Assembly (NCBI GenBank): GCA_030673965.1
Contig: JAUTCN010000007.1
Coordinates: forward strand, 1-64,000
Origin: Fusobacterium sp. JB019
Lineage (GTDB): Bacteria; Fusobacteriota; Fusobacteriia; Fusobacteriales; Fusobacteriaceae
Direction: 5' to 3'
DNA: 64,000 bases
This document shows, in pieces, positions 1 through 7,596 of the stretch. The notes beneath the pieces are model-generated. The model ran no database searches. It saw only the letters and a program-made list of their open reading frames with translations, and was not told the origin of the DNA. The position numbers and the translations under genes are program-made. Positions within the stretch are counted from its first letter, which is position 1; the number at the start of each line of letters is the position of its first letter.

Positions 1-480
1 TTCTTTTGTACTAACTTCACTGACAGCTTTTGAATTATCAAAACTGTTAAATTTTTCAGCTAGTTCTTTTTCTGTTAAATCTTCAGAAGTGATAATAGCT
101 TTCATAGCTCCTTCTTCTCTAATTATTTTAACAAGTTGTCTAGTATCTACTCCTTTAAAAGCAACGATATTATTTTGTCTTAAAAATCCATCTAAAGTCA
201 TTTCACATCTAAAATTGTTAGGAAGTTTTGCATCTTCTTTTATTATAAAGCCTTTTAAATATGAACCGTTAGACTCCATATCTTCTAAATTTATACCATA
301 ATTTCCTATCATTGGATACGTCATAACAACAATTTGTCCACAGTAAGATGGATCAGTTAAAAGCTCTTGATAACCAGTCATTCCAGTATTAAAAACTATT
401 TCTCCTACTGTATCGTTAAGTTCTCCAAAGATTTTCCCTTCAAAAACATTTCCATTTTCAAGAATTAATTTTCCTTTCAT
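1..480 (-). CDS. carA: Carbamoyl-phosphate synthase small subunit, N-terminal part (cut by window edge)
   Basis: The minus strand is open from an ATG at 480 to the window edge, giving the first 160 residues. The product begins MKGKLILENGNVFEGKIFGE and contains NTGMTGYQELLTDPSY and FKGVDTRQLVK, which are hallmark segments of the CarA N-terminal domain. CarA is the glutaminase subunit that passes ammonia to CarB to make carbamoyl phosphate for pyrimidine and arginine synthesis in the cytoplasm. The C-terminal glutamine amidotransferase domain lies outside the window. An AGGAGGTT ribosome site at 483-490 fixes the start. The gene sits directly behind a leader with a small ORF and terminator (504-703), which suggests transcription attenuation. 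Identification is secure; only the extent is unknown. Confidence 0.95.
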   Translation of the reverse strand, partial: MKGKLILENGNVFEGKIFGELNDTVGEIVFNTGMTGYQELLTDPSYCGQIVVMTYPMIGNYGINLEDMESNGSYLKGFIIKEDAKLPNNFRCEMTLDGFLRQNNIVAFKGVDTRQLVKIIREEGAMKAIITSEDLTEKELAEKFNSFDNSKAVSEVSTKE

Positions 481-503
481 GTAACCTCCTAATAAAATTA
501 TAT

Positions 504-534
504 AAAAAAAAAGATATAACATTTAAGTTATATC
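504..534 (-). terminator. Leader terminator/attenuator ahead of carA
   Basis: Read on the minus strand, GATATAAC and GTTATATC (534-527 and 520-513) form an 8-bp stem with a 6-nt loop, followed by nine consecutive U residues (512-504). This is an intrinsic terminator lying 24 bases before the carA start and about 130 bases after the promoter, so carA transcription must read through it. The stop codon of the leader ORF (530-528) is inside the 5' arm. Confidence 0.8.
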
Positions 535-644
535 TGAAATTCAAAATAAATATTAAAAAAATAAGAAAAAAATGAAAAAATAAATAAAAAATAGGAAATT
601 CTTAAATTATCATAGTCCTTAAAAATAGTTCTAAATTTATACAT
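528..644 (-). CDS. Putative 38-residue leader peptide of carA, U-rich, Phe/Tyr-rich
   Basis: A small ORF starts at ATG 644 (a second in-frame ATG lies at 647) with an AAGGAGG ribosome site at 656-650 and ends at a TAA inside the terminator hairpin. It encodes 38 residues, 11 Phe and 5 Tyr, with stretches such as SYFLFIFSFFSYFFNIYFEF encoded by long U runs. The layout (strong promoter, short well-started ORF, U-rich coding tract, stop in the terminator) resembles the E. coli pyrBI leader, where low UTP makes RNA polymerase pause in U tracts so the ribosome catches up and blocks the terminator. Function in UTP sensing is inference. A small membrane peptide in its own right, or a chance ORF in AT-rich DNA, are alternatives. 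Confidence 0.6.
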   Translation of the reverse strand: MYKFRTIFKDYDNLRISYFLFIFSFFSYFFNIYFEFQI

Positions 645-674
645 CATTTCCTCCTTGTTAATTTCTTAAAGAAG

Positions 675-703
675 AGTATACTATAAAAAAAAAATAATGT
701 CAA
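675..703 (-). promoter_or_regulatory. Promoter of the carA leader transcript
   Basis: On the minus strand a perfect TTGACA (703-698) is followed by a 17-base spacer and TATACT (680-675). Transcription would start near 668, giving a leader of roughly 185 bases containing the small ORF and attenuator before carA. Confidence 0.85.
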
Positions 704-764
704 ATAAAATAAAAAATATGGTATACTAGATAGAGCATTAAAATTCATAGTAGGGAGGCTTCTA

Positions 765-1166
765 ATGAAATTTAAAATAATAACAAATAACAAAAAAGTT
801 TTTCATTTCTATAAGGAGACTGATGATGTTGTTTATTTGAAAGATACTTTAAAAGAGGCTAATTTAACAAAGGTTTTAGCAGAAGTTTATAAATATGTAT
901 TGAAGGGGCATAAATTATTGAGTGATCCAATAATTTATAATTTAGAAAATATAGAGAATCCATTTAAATCAATATTAATTTCTAAAGATATTGATAGAAG
1001 TGGAATAAATTCTTTAAAAATGGTAAAGGGTGCTTTAAAAATATCAGAAAAATTACCTCAGCCTGATTTAGAAAAAAATTCCAAGGATCGTCTAGAGGAA
1101 TACAGGTACGTGGATCTTAATTTATTGAGAAATAGTATAAAAGAATTAAGTACAAAAAATAAATAG
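765..1166 (+). CDS. GrdX-like protein
   Basis: A 133-residue cytoplasmic protein with no membrane segment or signal. The central segment GHKLLSDPIIYNLENIENPF followed by KSILIS matches my memory of the GrdX family, small proteins encoded in glycine/sarcosine/betaine reductase clusters of amino-acid-fermenting anaerobes; the biochemical role of GrdX is not established. The start has a TAGGGAGG site eight bases upstream, and a TATACT at 722-727 may be its -10 box. It is followed after 10 bases by an EAL-like gene, so the two are probably cotranscribed. No glycine reductase genes are in this window, so the family call rests on sequence alone. Confidence 0.55.
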   Translation: MKFKIITNNKKVFHFYKETDDVVYLKDTLKEANLTKVLAEVYKYVLKGHKLLSDPIIYNLENIENPFKSILISKDIDRSGINSLKMVKGALKISEKLPQPDLEKNSKDRLEEYRYVDLNLLRNSIKELSTKNK

Positions 1167-1176
1167 GTGGTGTAGG

Positions 1177-1818
1177 GTGAAAAATGATATTGATTTTAGA
1201 AAAATAGTACAAAAAACTAAATTTAAATTCATTCCAGTGATAAGTTTAAAAGATAACTCAATATATGGTTATAAAATTATAAAAGATTTTAGTGAAGCAG
1301 GTTTTGAGGATAATGACTATATATATAATTGTGCCTTTGAAGATGGACTGTTTGAATTTTTTATTTTAAAATTACAAGAAAGATCTTATAAAATAGCTAA
1401 AGAAAAAGGTCTTCTAAATAGTAAATTATTTTATACATTAAGAGCAAGTCATATAACTGATCCAGATTTCTTTTTTTCTAGTGTAAATAATTTAACAAGT
1501 AATTTTGGAATATTGCCAGAAAATCTTGTTTATGAAATAAAAGAGGCGAAAGAATGGAGTAAAATCGATAGCTTTTTAAATTATTTAGATGAGGATACAA
1601 TATTTTTATTTAAAGAAACGCAAAAAAATCCTTTAAATTTAAGTATTGTAGAATATTTATCTCCAACATTTTTAGAAGTATCTTCTTTGGAGAGTGTAAA
1701 TAAGATAAAAGCAAATAAAAATATAGATAGTAAAATTATTTTTAAAGTGAGCGGTAATAAAAGGATAATAAGCAGTCAGTTACTTAAGAAAAAAATTGAT
1801 TTAGCATACAAATATTAG
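1177..1818 (+). CDS. Degenerate EAL-domain-like protein
   Basis: A 213-residue protein starting at GTG 1177 (AGGTGG upstream; the nearby ATG at 1184 is out of frame). The opening FKFIPVISLKDNSIYGYKII resembles the start of EAL domains (xxPIxxLxxxxIxGYExL), and ASHITDP followed by GILPENLVYEIKE resembles the NxSxxxL and PxxLxxEIxE segments. The E-A-L signature, the DDFG motif and the catalytic lysine are not recognisable, so c-di-GMP phosphodiesterase activity is unlikely; it may be a c-di-GMP or protein-binding remnant. It directly follows the GrdX-like gene. The family call is moderate, function unknown. Confidence 0.5.
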   Translation: MKNDIDFRKIVQKTKFKFIPVISLKDNSIYGYKIIKDFSEAGFEDNDYIYNCAFEDGLFEFFILKLQERSYKIAKEKGLLNSKLFYTLRASHITDPDFFFSSVNNLTSNFGILPENLVYEIKEAKEWSKIDSFLNYLDEDTIFLFKETQKNPLNLSIVEYLSPTFLEVSSLESVNKIKANKNIDSKIIFKVSGNKRIISSQLLKKKIDLAYKY

Positions 1819-1825
1819 AAAAAAT

Positions 1826-1854
1826 TTGACAATTTAGAAAATAAGTTTTATAAT
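1826..1854 (+). promoter_or_regulatory. Consensus promoter of the Arg-rich leader/M20 operon
   Basis: A perfect TTGACA (1826-1831), a 17-base spacer and a perfect TATAAT (1849-1854). Being a full consensus, it should be strong and constitutive, which fits control further downstream by attenuation at 2020-2059. Confidence 0.9.
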
Positions 1855-1884
1855 AGCACAAATAAAAAAAAAGGAGTTCTTAAT

Positions 1885-1962
1885 ATGTTTAAAACTATAA
1901 GGAGACAAAGGAATATTAGTAGTAAAATAGAATATTCTAGAAGTCTGTTTAGGTTATTTTAA
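1885..1962 (+). CDS. Putative arginine-rich leader peptide (25 aa)
   Basis: A 25-codon ORF with AAGGAG eight bases before its ATG lies between a consensus promoter and a 15-bp terminator. It holds five Arg codons, all AGG or AGA, including the cluster RRQR at residues 6-9. The last codons (1951-1962, AGGTTATTTTAA) can pair, with a small bulge, with TTAAAACC at 2018-2025, which includes the 5' arm of the terminator. A ribosome stalled at the Arg cluster would leave this segment free to pair and break the terminator, while one reaching the stop would cover it. This is the classic amino-acid attenuation layout. Arg sensing and the mechanism are inference; the ORF, promoter and hairpin are seen directly. 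Confidence 0.6.
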   Translation: MFKTIRRQRNISSKIEYSRSLFRLF

Positions 1963-2019
1963 AATATATAAGAATGAGATTAATTAAATAAGCATATAAA
2001 ATGCATTAATTTTTAAGTT

Positions 2020-2059
2020 AAAACCATTTTTAGATATAAATCTAAAAATGGTTTTTTTT
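2020..2059 (+). terminator. Attenuator/terminator between leader peptide and M20 gene
   Basis: Perfect 15-bp arms 2020-2034 and 2041-2055 with a 6-base loop, followed by an uninterrupted U tract (2052-2059). It lies inside the leader between the promoter at 1826 and the amidohydrolase start at 2090, so it must be bypassed for downstream expression. Confidence 0.9.
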
Positions 2060-2089
2060 GTTTATAAAAATAAAAAAAGGTGGTTAGAA

Positions 2090-3259
2090 ATGTTAGAGAA
2101 AATAGAAAAAAAATATAAAGAAATATTTTCAGATTTAAAACATTTAAATGAATATTTATATAATAATCCAGAAATTGGAAGAGAGGAAATAAAAGCGTCA
2201 AAAGCGCATATAGAATTATTAAAAAATAATGGATTTGAAATAACTGAAAAATATATAGGGATAAAAACAGCCTATAAAGCAGAATATAAATCTAAAAAAA
2301 AGGGACCTAGAATTTGTTTTATGGCAGAATATGATGCGTTACCTGAAATAGGACATGGATGTGGTCATAATATATTAGGAGTGACAAGTGTTGGAGCAGG
2401 AATAATATTAAAAGAATTTGTGGATATTTATGGAGGAAGTGTTATAGTACTGGGAACTCCAGCAGAAGAAAACTTTGGTGCAAAAGTAGATATGGCAAAA
2501 GCAGGGGTATTTGATGATATAGATGTAGCTATAATATCTCATCCAACAGGGGGATGTCATAAAAAAAGTTCATCTAGCCAAGCTATTCAAGCCTTAGAAT
2601 TTAAATATATAGGGAAAAGTGCCCATGCAGCGGGAGATCCTTATAATGGGATTAATGCTTTAGATGCAGTTATTCAATTATTCAATAGCGTTAATGCTTT
2701 AAGACAGCAAATAAAACCTACTTCAAAAATACATGGGATAATTTCTAAAGGTGGAGAAGCAGCAAATATTATTCCTGATTTAGGGGTGGCTAATTTCTAT
2801 ATTAGAGAAAAAACAACTAAAGAAATGGAAAAATTAAGTGAAAAAGTAATAAATTGTGCTAAGGGAGGAGCAATAGCTACTGGTTGTAAATTAGAAATAA
2901 GAAATTATGAATATACATTTAAACATTTAATTACAAATGAAAAATTATCAAATATTTATAGTGAAAATTTGATGAAATTAGGAATAAAGAAAATAGAAAT
3001 GTCAGAATCTGATGGTTCAACAGATGCAGGGGATGTAAGTCATGTTTGTCCCACAATTCATTCTTATTTTCCAATAGCAAACAAAGAGTTGGTAGGTCAT
3101 AGTTTAGAATTTGCAAAGGCAACTATAACAAAAGAAGCTTATAAAGGAATGAAGGAAGCTATGTTTGCGATGATTTTAACAGGAATAGATATAATTACAA
3201 AAAAAGATTTACTTGAAGATGTAAAAAAAGAATTTAAAAAAATTAAAAAATATAATTAA
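2090..3259 (+). CDS. M20 family amidohydrolase (AbgB/ACY1L2-like)
   Basis: A 389-residue cytoplasmic zinc hydrolase. Seen motifs are MAEYDALPEIGHGCGHN (metal ligands), GTPAEE (general-base glutamate region), the dimerisation-domain segment GKSAHAAGDPYNGINALDA, and a C-terminal HSLEF metal ligand. These fit the M20D/aminoacylase-1-like branch, enzymes that hydrolyse N-acyl or dipeptide amide bonds such as p-aminobenzoyl-glutamate. The ATG at 2090 with AAGGTGG upstream is chosen; an in-frame ATG at 2048 lies inside the terminator hairpin and has no ribosome site. Next comes an amino-acid-binding protein 19 bases downstream, suggesting hydrolysis of an imported peptide or acyl-amino acid. The true substrate is not visible. 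Confidence 0.85.
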   Translation: MLEKIEKKYKEIFSDLKHLNEYLYNNPEIGREEIKASKAHIELLKNNGFEITEKYIGIKTAYKAEYKSKKKGPRICFMAEYDALPEIGHGCGHNILGVTSVGAGIILKEFVDIYGGSVIVLGTPAEENFGAKVDMAKAGVFDDIDVAIISHPTGGCHKKSSSSQAIQALEFKYIGKSAHAAGDPYNGINALDAVIQLFNSVNALRQQIKPTSKIHGIISKGGEAANIIPDLGVANFYIREKTTKEMEKLSEKVINCAKGGAIATGCKLEIRNYEYTFKHLITNEKLSNIYSENLMKLGIKKIEMSESDGSTDAGDVSHVCPTIHSYFPIANKELVGHSLEFAKATITKEAYKGMKEAMFAMILTGIDIITKKDLLEDVKKEFKKIKKYN

Positions 3260-3278
3260 AATATTAGGAGGAAAAATT

Positions 3279-4022
3279 ATGAAAAAAATATTAGTTTTAA
3301 TGTTAACAGTGGTTGTTTTTAGTTTTAGTTTTGGAATGAAAAAAATATATGTTGGTACAAATGCAGAATTTAAGCCTTATGAGTATTTAGAAGGAGATAA
3401 AATAGTAGGTTTTGATATAGAGCTTATGGAGGCTATGGCTGGAAAATTAAATTATGAAGTTAAATGGGTAAATATGAGTTTTTCAGGTTTATTACCAGCT
3501 TTACAAAGTAATAAAATAGATATTGTAATAGCTGGTATGGCAGCAACTCCAGAAAGAGCAAAAGCGGTAGATTTTTCTAAACCTTATCTTGCTTTTGGAA
3601 CAGGGCACGCAGTTATTGTTAATAAGGACAGTAATATTCTTATAAAGGAAGATTTAAAAGATAAAGAAGTGGGAGTTCAGTTAGGTTCCAAACAAGAACA
3701 ATTAGCTGAAAAAGAGGGGGCTAAAATAGTTTTATTTGATTCTTTTGCAGGAGCGATTCTAGCATTAAAACAAAATAAGATAGATGCAGTAGTTATGGAT
3801 GAGAATAGTGGAGAAGAATATATGAAAAAAACAAAGGAATTAAAAATAGTTGATAAAATTATGGATAATTCTCCGGGGGAATCTTTAGCATTTAAAAAAG
3901 GAAATAAAAAATTATTAAAAGAATTTGAAATAGCCTTTGAGAAAGTATTAAAAAATGGTGAATATTTAGAATTAGTTAAAAAATATTTTCCTAATAAAGT
4001 AGAGAAAAATATTATTAAATAA
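3279..4022 (+). CDS. Amino-acid ABC transporter substrate-binding protein (family 3)
   Basis: A 247-residue exported protein with an N-terminal signal (MKKILVLMLTVVVFSFSFG) and no lipobox cysteine. The mature part has the SBP_bac_3 signature: VGTNAEFKPYEY, GFDIELMEAMA, DIVIAGMAATPERAKAVDFS and PYLAFG. These proteins bind polar amino acids (Arg, Gln, His, cystine) in the periplasm and deliver them to an ABC importer. No permease or ATPase follows, so the partner is encoded elsewhere. It is cotranscribed with the M20 hydrolase behind a leader with an Arg-rich peptide; that makes arginine a plausible ligand, but this is inference from context. Confidence 0.85.
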   Translation: MKKILVLMLTVVVFSFSFGMKKIYVGTNAEFKPYEYLEGDKIVGFDIELMEAMAGKLNYEVKWVNMSFSGLLPALQSNKIDIVIAGMAATPERAKAVDFSKPYLAFGTGHAVIVNKDSNILIKEDLKDKEVGVQLGSKQEQLAEKEGAKIVLFDSFAGAILALKQNKIDAVVMDENSGEEYMKKTKELKIVDKIMDNSPGESLAFKKGNKKLLKEFEIAFEKVLKNGEYLELVKKYFPNKVEKNIIK

Positions 4023-4026
4023 ATAT

Positions 4027-4054
4027 TTGAAAAACATATGAAATATAGTATACT
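4027..4054 (+). promoter_or_regulatory. Promoter for the receiver-EAL gene
   Basis: TTGAAA (4027-4032), 16-base spacer, TATACT (4049-4054), 34 bases before the start codon of the next gene. Good match to the housekeeping consensus. Confidence 0.6.
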
Positions 4055-4087
4055 AGTATCGGAAGTTGCTTTTTATGGAGGGAAATT

Positions 4088-6205
4088 ATGGTTAATAAAA
4101 AATACACGATATTAGTAGTTGATGATAGTGAAATAAATATAAGTATATTAGATAAAATATTAAAAGAGGATTATAATGTCTTATCTGCAAAAAATGGAAA
4201 AGAAGCTTTAGAGATTATTCGTTCTGAAAAGCATAAAATAGCAACTATTTTACTGGATTTGGTAATGCCTATAATGGATGGATTTGAATTTTTAAGGATA
4301 CATCAAAAAGATAGATTAATTTCAGGTATACCTATTATTGTTATGACTCAGCAAAATGATACACAAACTGAAATAAAGGCTTTATCATTAGGTGCTTCTG
4401 ATTTTTTACCTAAACCCTATAATCCAGTTATAATAAAACATAGAATTAACAATATCATTGAATTAATCCAAAATTCTTTACTTGTAAATACTTTAGAAAA
4501 AGATAGTTTAACTAACTTATATACTAAAGAAGCTTTTTATGGATATGTTGAAAGATATTTAAAAAATTCCAAATTAGAATTTGATATAATCGGTTTAAAT
4601 ATTGAAAGATTTAAATTGATTAATAATATTTTTGGAATGAAAGAGGGAGATAAATTACTTAAATTTATAGCAAATTTAATAGAAAGAAAATTTGCTGATT
4701 ATAAGATTATATGTTCCAGAGCTGTTGCAGATCAATTTTATATTTTTATAAATAGGGATGCAAAATATGAAAAGATATTATACGAAATAGAGAAAGAAAT
4801 AAAAAGTTATAATTTAAATATAGAAATTTTAATGCATTTTGGAATATATGAAATAAAAAATTTAAAAGATCCAGTGAGTATAATGTGTGATCGAGTAAAA
4901 TTAGCTATAGATTCAATAAAAGGAAAATATAATATACTTTATTCCTATTATGACGATGAAATAATAGAAAAAATAATGGCAGAACAGCAGCTTTTAAATT
5001 GTATGGAAGAGTCTCTAGAAAATAAAGATTTTAAAGTTTATTTACAACCGAAAACTAACTTAATAACAGGAGAAGTTGTAGGAGCAGAGGCATTAATTAG
5101 GTGGATACATAAAGATTTAGGTTTTATAACTCCAAATAGATTTATTCCTTTATTTGAAAAAAATGGATTTATAACAAATATTGATATGTTTGTATTAGAG
5201 AGAGTATGTTTTGTAATAAAAAACTGGTTAGAACGAGATATAAAACCAATAAAAATTTCAATAAATTTATCTAGAGTAGATATATATAACCCAAATTTAA
5301 TAAATATGATGATGGTAATTATTGATAAATATCAAGTTCCTATTAAATATATTAGTTTAGAAATAACAGAAACTTCTTATACAGAAAATTCTAAGCAATT
5401 AATAACAGTAGTAAAACAATTGAAAAAAATAGGATTTAACATAGAAATGGATGATTTTGGAAGTGGTTATTCTTCTTTAAATATGCTTGAGGAATTACCA
5501 ATTGATGTTTTAAAATTAGATATGAAATTTTTGGAAACTTCTTCAAAAACAAAAAATAATATAGGAATTTTAAATTTTGTAGTAAGTTTAGCAAAATGGT
5601 TAGATTTATCTTTGATTGTAGAAGGGGTAGAAACTTTAGAACAAGTTAATTATTTAAAAAGTATAGGTTATGTTTATGGTCAAGGGTATTATTTTTCTAA
5701 ACCTATGCCAGAAAATGATTTTGAAGAATATTTATTGAAAAAAAGAGATGGATTAATAAATTTAAGTAAAAAGGAAAAAGTAAAAAATTTGTTTGTTCCT
5801 TTGATTGAGATAGAAGAAATATGGAATCCCAATTCTCAATTTAGTAAAATTTTTGGAAGTAATCTTGGAATTTTTTCAATATTGGAATATACAGATAGAA
5901 AATTATCAGTAATAAGAGCCAATGAAAGATTTTTTGAAAAAGTTAACATTTCTAGAGATATAATCTATAATAAAGAATTAAATATTTTAGATTTAATTCA
6001 CAATCAAGATAAGGAAGAGTTTATTCAAAAACTTGATGGGGTATTTATAGGGAATAAAGAATTTTCAATGAAATTAAAAGTAAAAGATTTAAATGATTTC
6101 TCTACTTATTTTAAATCGGATATAAAAGTAGTTCCTTTGATAACCACAACAACAAAATTAATTTTGTTAGTTTCTTATGAAAATATAGAAAAAATAAATA
6201 ATTAA
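4088..6205 (+). CDS. Response regulator with degenerate GGDEF and intact EAL domain (c-di-GMP phosphodiesterase)
   Basis: A 705-residue cytoplasmic protein. Residues 5-125 form a receiver with the acidic pair near 12-13, phospho-acceptor Asp57 (LLDLVMP) and Lys109. Residues about 140-295 are a GGDEF fold whose active site reads RAVADQF instead of RxGGDEF, so cyclase activity is not expected. Residues about 305-550 are an EAL domain with GAEALIRW, INLS, EITE, DDFGSGYSS, the KLD lysine and VEGVET all present, so c-di-GMP hydrolysis is expected. The C-terminal 150 residues look PAS-like (residues about 575-700). No histidine kinase is adjacent; the input is unknown. It has its own promoter and ends at a bidirectional terminator shared with brnQ. 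Confidence 0.88.
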   Translation: MVNKKYTILVVDDSEINISILDKILKEDYNVLSAKNGKEALEIIRSEKHKIATILLDLVMPIMDGFEFLRIHQKDRLISGIPIIVMTQQNDTQTEIKALSLGASDFLPKPYNPVIIKHRINNIIELIQNSLLVNTLEKDSLTNLYTKEAFYGYVERYLKNSKLEFDIIGLNIERFKLINNIFGMKEGDKLLKFIANLIERKFADYKIICSRAVADQFYIFINRDAKYEKILYEIEKEIKSYNLNIEILMHFGIYEIKNLKDPVSIMCDRVKLAIDSIKGKYNILYSYYDDEIIEKIMAEQQLLNCMEESLENKDFKVYLQPKTNLITGEVVGAEALIRWIHKDLGFITPNRFIPLFEKNGFITNIDMFVLERVCFVIKNWLERDIKPIKISINLSRVDIYNPNLINMMMVIIDKYQVPIKYISLEITETSYTENSKQLITVVKQLKKIGFNIEMDDFGSGYSSLNMLEELPIDVLKLDMKFLETSSKTKNNIGILNFVVSLAKWLDLSLIVEGVETLEQVNYLKSIGYVYGQGYYFSKPMPENDFEEYLLKKRDGLINLSKKEKVKNLFVPLIEIEEIWNPNSQFSKIFGSNLGIFSILEYTDRKLSVIRANERFFEKVNISRDIIYNKELNILDLIHNQDKEEFIQKLDGVFIGNKEFSMKLKVKDLNDFSTYFKSDIKVVPLITTTTKLILLVSYENIEKINN

Positions 6206-6212
6206 AATGAAA

Positions 6213-6248
6213 AAGAACCAAAGTTTATAAAACTTTGGTTCTTTTTTT
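6213..6248. terminator. Bidirectional terminator between EAL gene and brnQ
   Basis: Arms 6213-6226 and 6230-6243 (14 bp, three-base loop) followed by T residues to 6249 on the plus strand; the minus-strand side ends in TTTTCATTTT. It lies between convergent genes and overlaps the brnQ stop codon (6227-6225). Confidence 0.85.
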
Positions 6249-7499
6249 TGAGATAATAATTGAAATAATAATTCCGATTAGGCAAGGGAAAAGCCATGCA
6301 AAACCAGATTTAGAAAAAGGAATTGAATTAAAAAAATTATAAAGATATGAAATTTTTAAAGTACTAGTAATCATTTGCAAAATAACAATTGTTAGAGTTG
6401 TATAAGTAGCTGTTCTATAAACTAGCTTATTTGATACTTCAAAAATATTAAGAAGTATTAAAATTATTGTAACAGGATAAAGAATACATAAAACAGGAAC
6501 AGATAATTTTATAATGAAATCAACACCATTAATAGCCATAATAGCTGAAAAAATACAAGTGAAGGTTGCAATATTTTTATAAGAAAAAGTGGTTATTTTT
6601 TCAAACCAGTCTCCAACTAGAGCAACTAGTCCAACAGAAGTAGTTAAACAAGCTGCAGAAACACAAATTCCAAAAATTAATTTTCCTAAATGTCCCATTG
6701 TTATCTGTGCAAGATATAGAGAAGCCATTGTTGTTGAAGAAAAATTAGAAATGCCACTTATTCGAGCTCCTAAATAAATTAAACAAAAATAAATAAGTCC
6801 AAGTCCAAGAGCAGCAATGATTCCTGCAATAGATAAATATTTTTTCTTTTCATTAAAATTAGTTATTCCTTTTTCTTCTAAACCTTTTACAATAATACTT
6901 CCAAATAAAACAGAAGCAATAGCATCCATAGTTTGATATCCATTAATAAATCCATAAGTAAATACATTATCTACATCTTTAGAAATTGGAGATCCTATAT
7001 CCTTTGTTATTCCTAAAAAAGATAATAATATAAGAATTATTAAAATAATAGGTGTTAAAAATTTTCCAATAATATCGGTAATAGTAGATTTTTTTAAAAC
7101 TAAAGCTAAGGTTAAGCTAAAAAAAAGAATAGATCCTATAATAGATACAAAGAAATGATAGTTGCTATTAACAAAAGGAAGGATACCCATTTCTAAAGTT
7201 GTGGATCCTGTTCTAGGAATAGCAAATAAAGGTCCAATTACTAAAACTAAACAAGTGCAATAAGTAGTATTGAAACGAGAAGAAATTTTAATTGCAAAAT
7301 TATCTAATTTTCCAATTTTAGTGAAAGAAAGAATACCTAGTAAAGGTAACCCTACTCCAGTAAGAAGAAAACCTATTCCAGAAAAAAACCAATCTTTTCC
7401 TACATTAACTCCTATAGAAGGAGGAAATATTAAATTTCCTGCTCCAAAAAACATCGCAAATAAAGCAAAACCCATAATAATAATTTCTTTTTTTTTCAT
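6225..7499 (-). CDS. brnQ: Branched-chain amino acid:cation symporter, BrnQ/LIVCS family
   Basis: A 424-residue inner-membrane protein with about 12 hydrophobic segments. The N-terminus GFALFAMFFGAGNLIFPP is diagnostic of the LIVCS (BrnQ) family, which imports Leu, Ile and Val with Na+ or H+. The start at 7499 follows AAAGGAT; a promoter (TTGATA at 7571-7566, 17 bases, TATAAT at 7548-7543) lies just upstream. It is transcribed divergently from the CoA-transferase operon, which might link branched-chain amino acid uptake to acyl-CoA metabolism, but the two share no obvious operator. Confidence 0.93.
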   Translation of the reverse strand: MKKKEIIIMGFALFAMFFGAGNLIFPPSIGVNVGKDWFFSGIGFLLTGVGLPLLGILSFTKIGKLDNFAIKISSRFNTTYCTCLVLVIGPLFAIPRTGSTTLEMGILPFVNSNYHFFVSIIGSILFFSLTLALVLKKSTITDIIGKFLTPIILIILILLSFLGITKDIGSPISKDVDNVFTYGFINGYQTMDAIASVLFGSIIVKGLEEKGITNFNEKKKYLSIAGIIAALGLGLIYFCLIYLGARISGISNFSSTTMASLYLAQITMGHLGKLIFGICVSAACLTTSVGLVALVGDWFEKITTFSYKNIATFTCIFSAIMAINGVDFIIKLSVPVLCILYPVTIILILLNIFEVSNKLVYRTATYTTLTIVILQMITSTLKISYLYNFFNSIPFSKSGFAWLFPCLIGIIISIIISKKRTKVL

Positions 7500-7542
7500 A
7501 ATTTAATCCTTTACATATATATTTTTTAACGCTTGAATATAA

Positions 7543-7571
7543 ATTATATCAAAAATATAAAATTGTATCAA
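7543..7571 (-). promoter_or_regulatory. brnQ promoter
   Basis: On the minus strand TTGATA (7571-7566), 17-base spacer, TATAAT (7548-7543), about 45 bases before the brnQ start codon. Confidence 0.7.
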
Positions 7572-7596
7572 CTTTTTGTAAGGGGGATTAGCTATT

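Noticed and set aside
89-301. Plus-strand open frame of 70 codons
   Set aside because: It is the antisense shadow of carA; the minus-strand frame has clear CarA motifs and a ribosome site.
2048-2089. Longer start for the M20 hydrolase at ATG 2048
   Set aside because: This ATG is in the 3' arm of the leader terminator and has no ribosome site; ATG 2090 has AAGGTGG correctly spaced.
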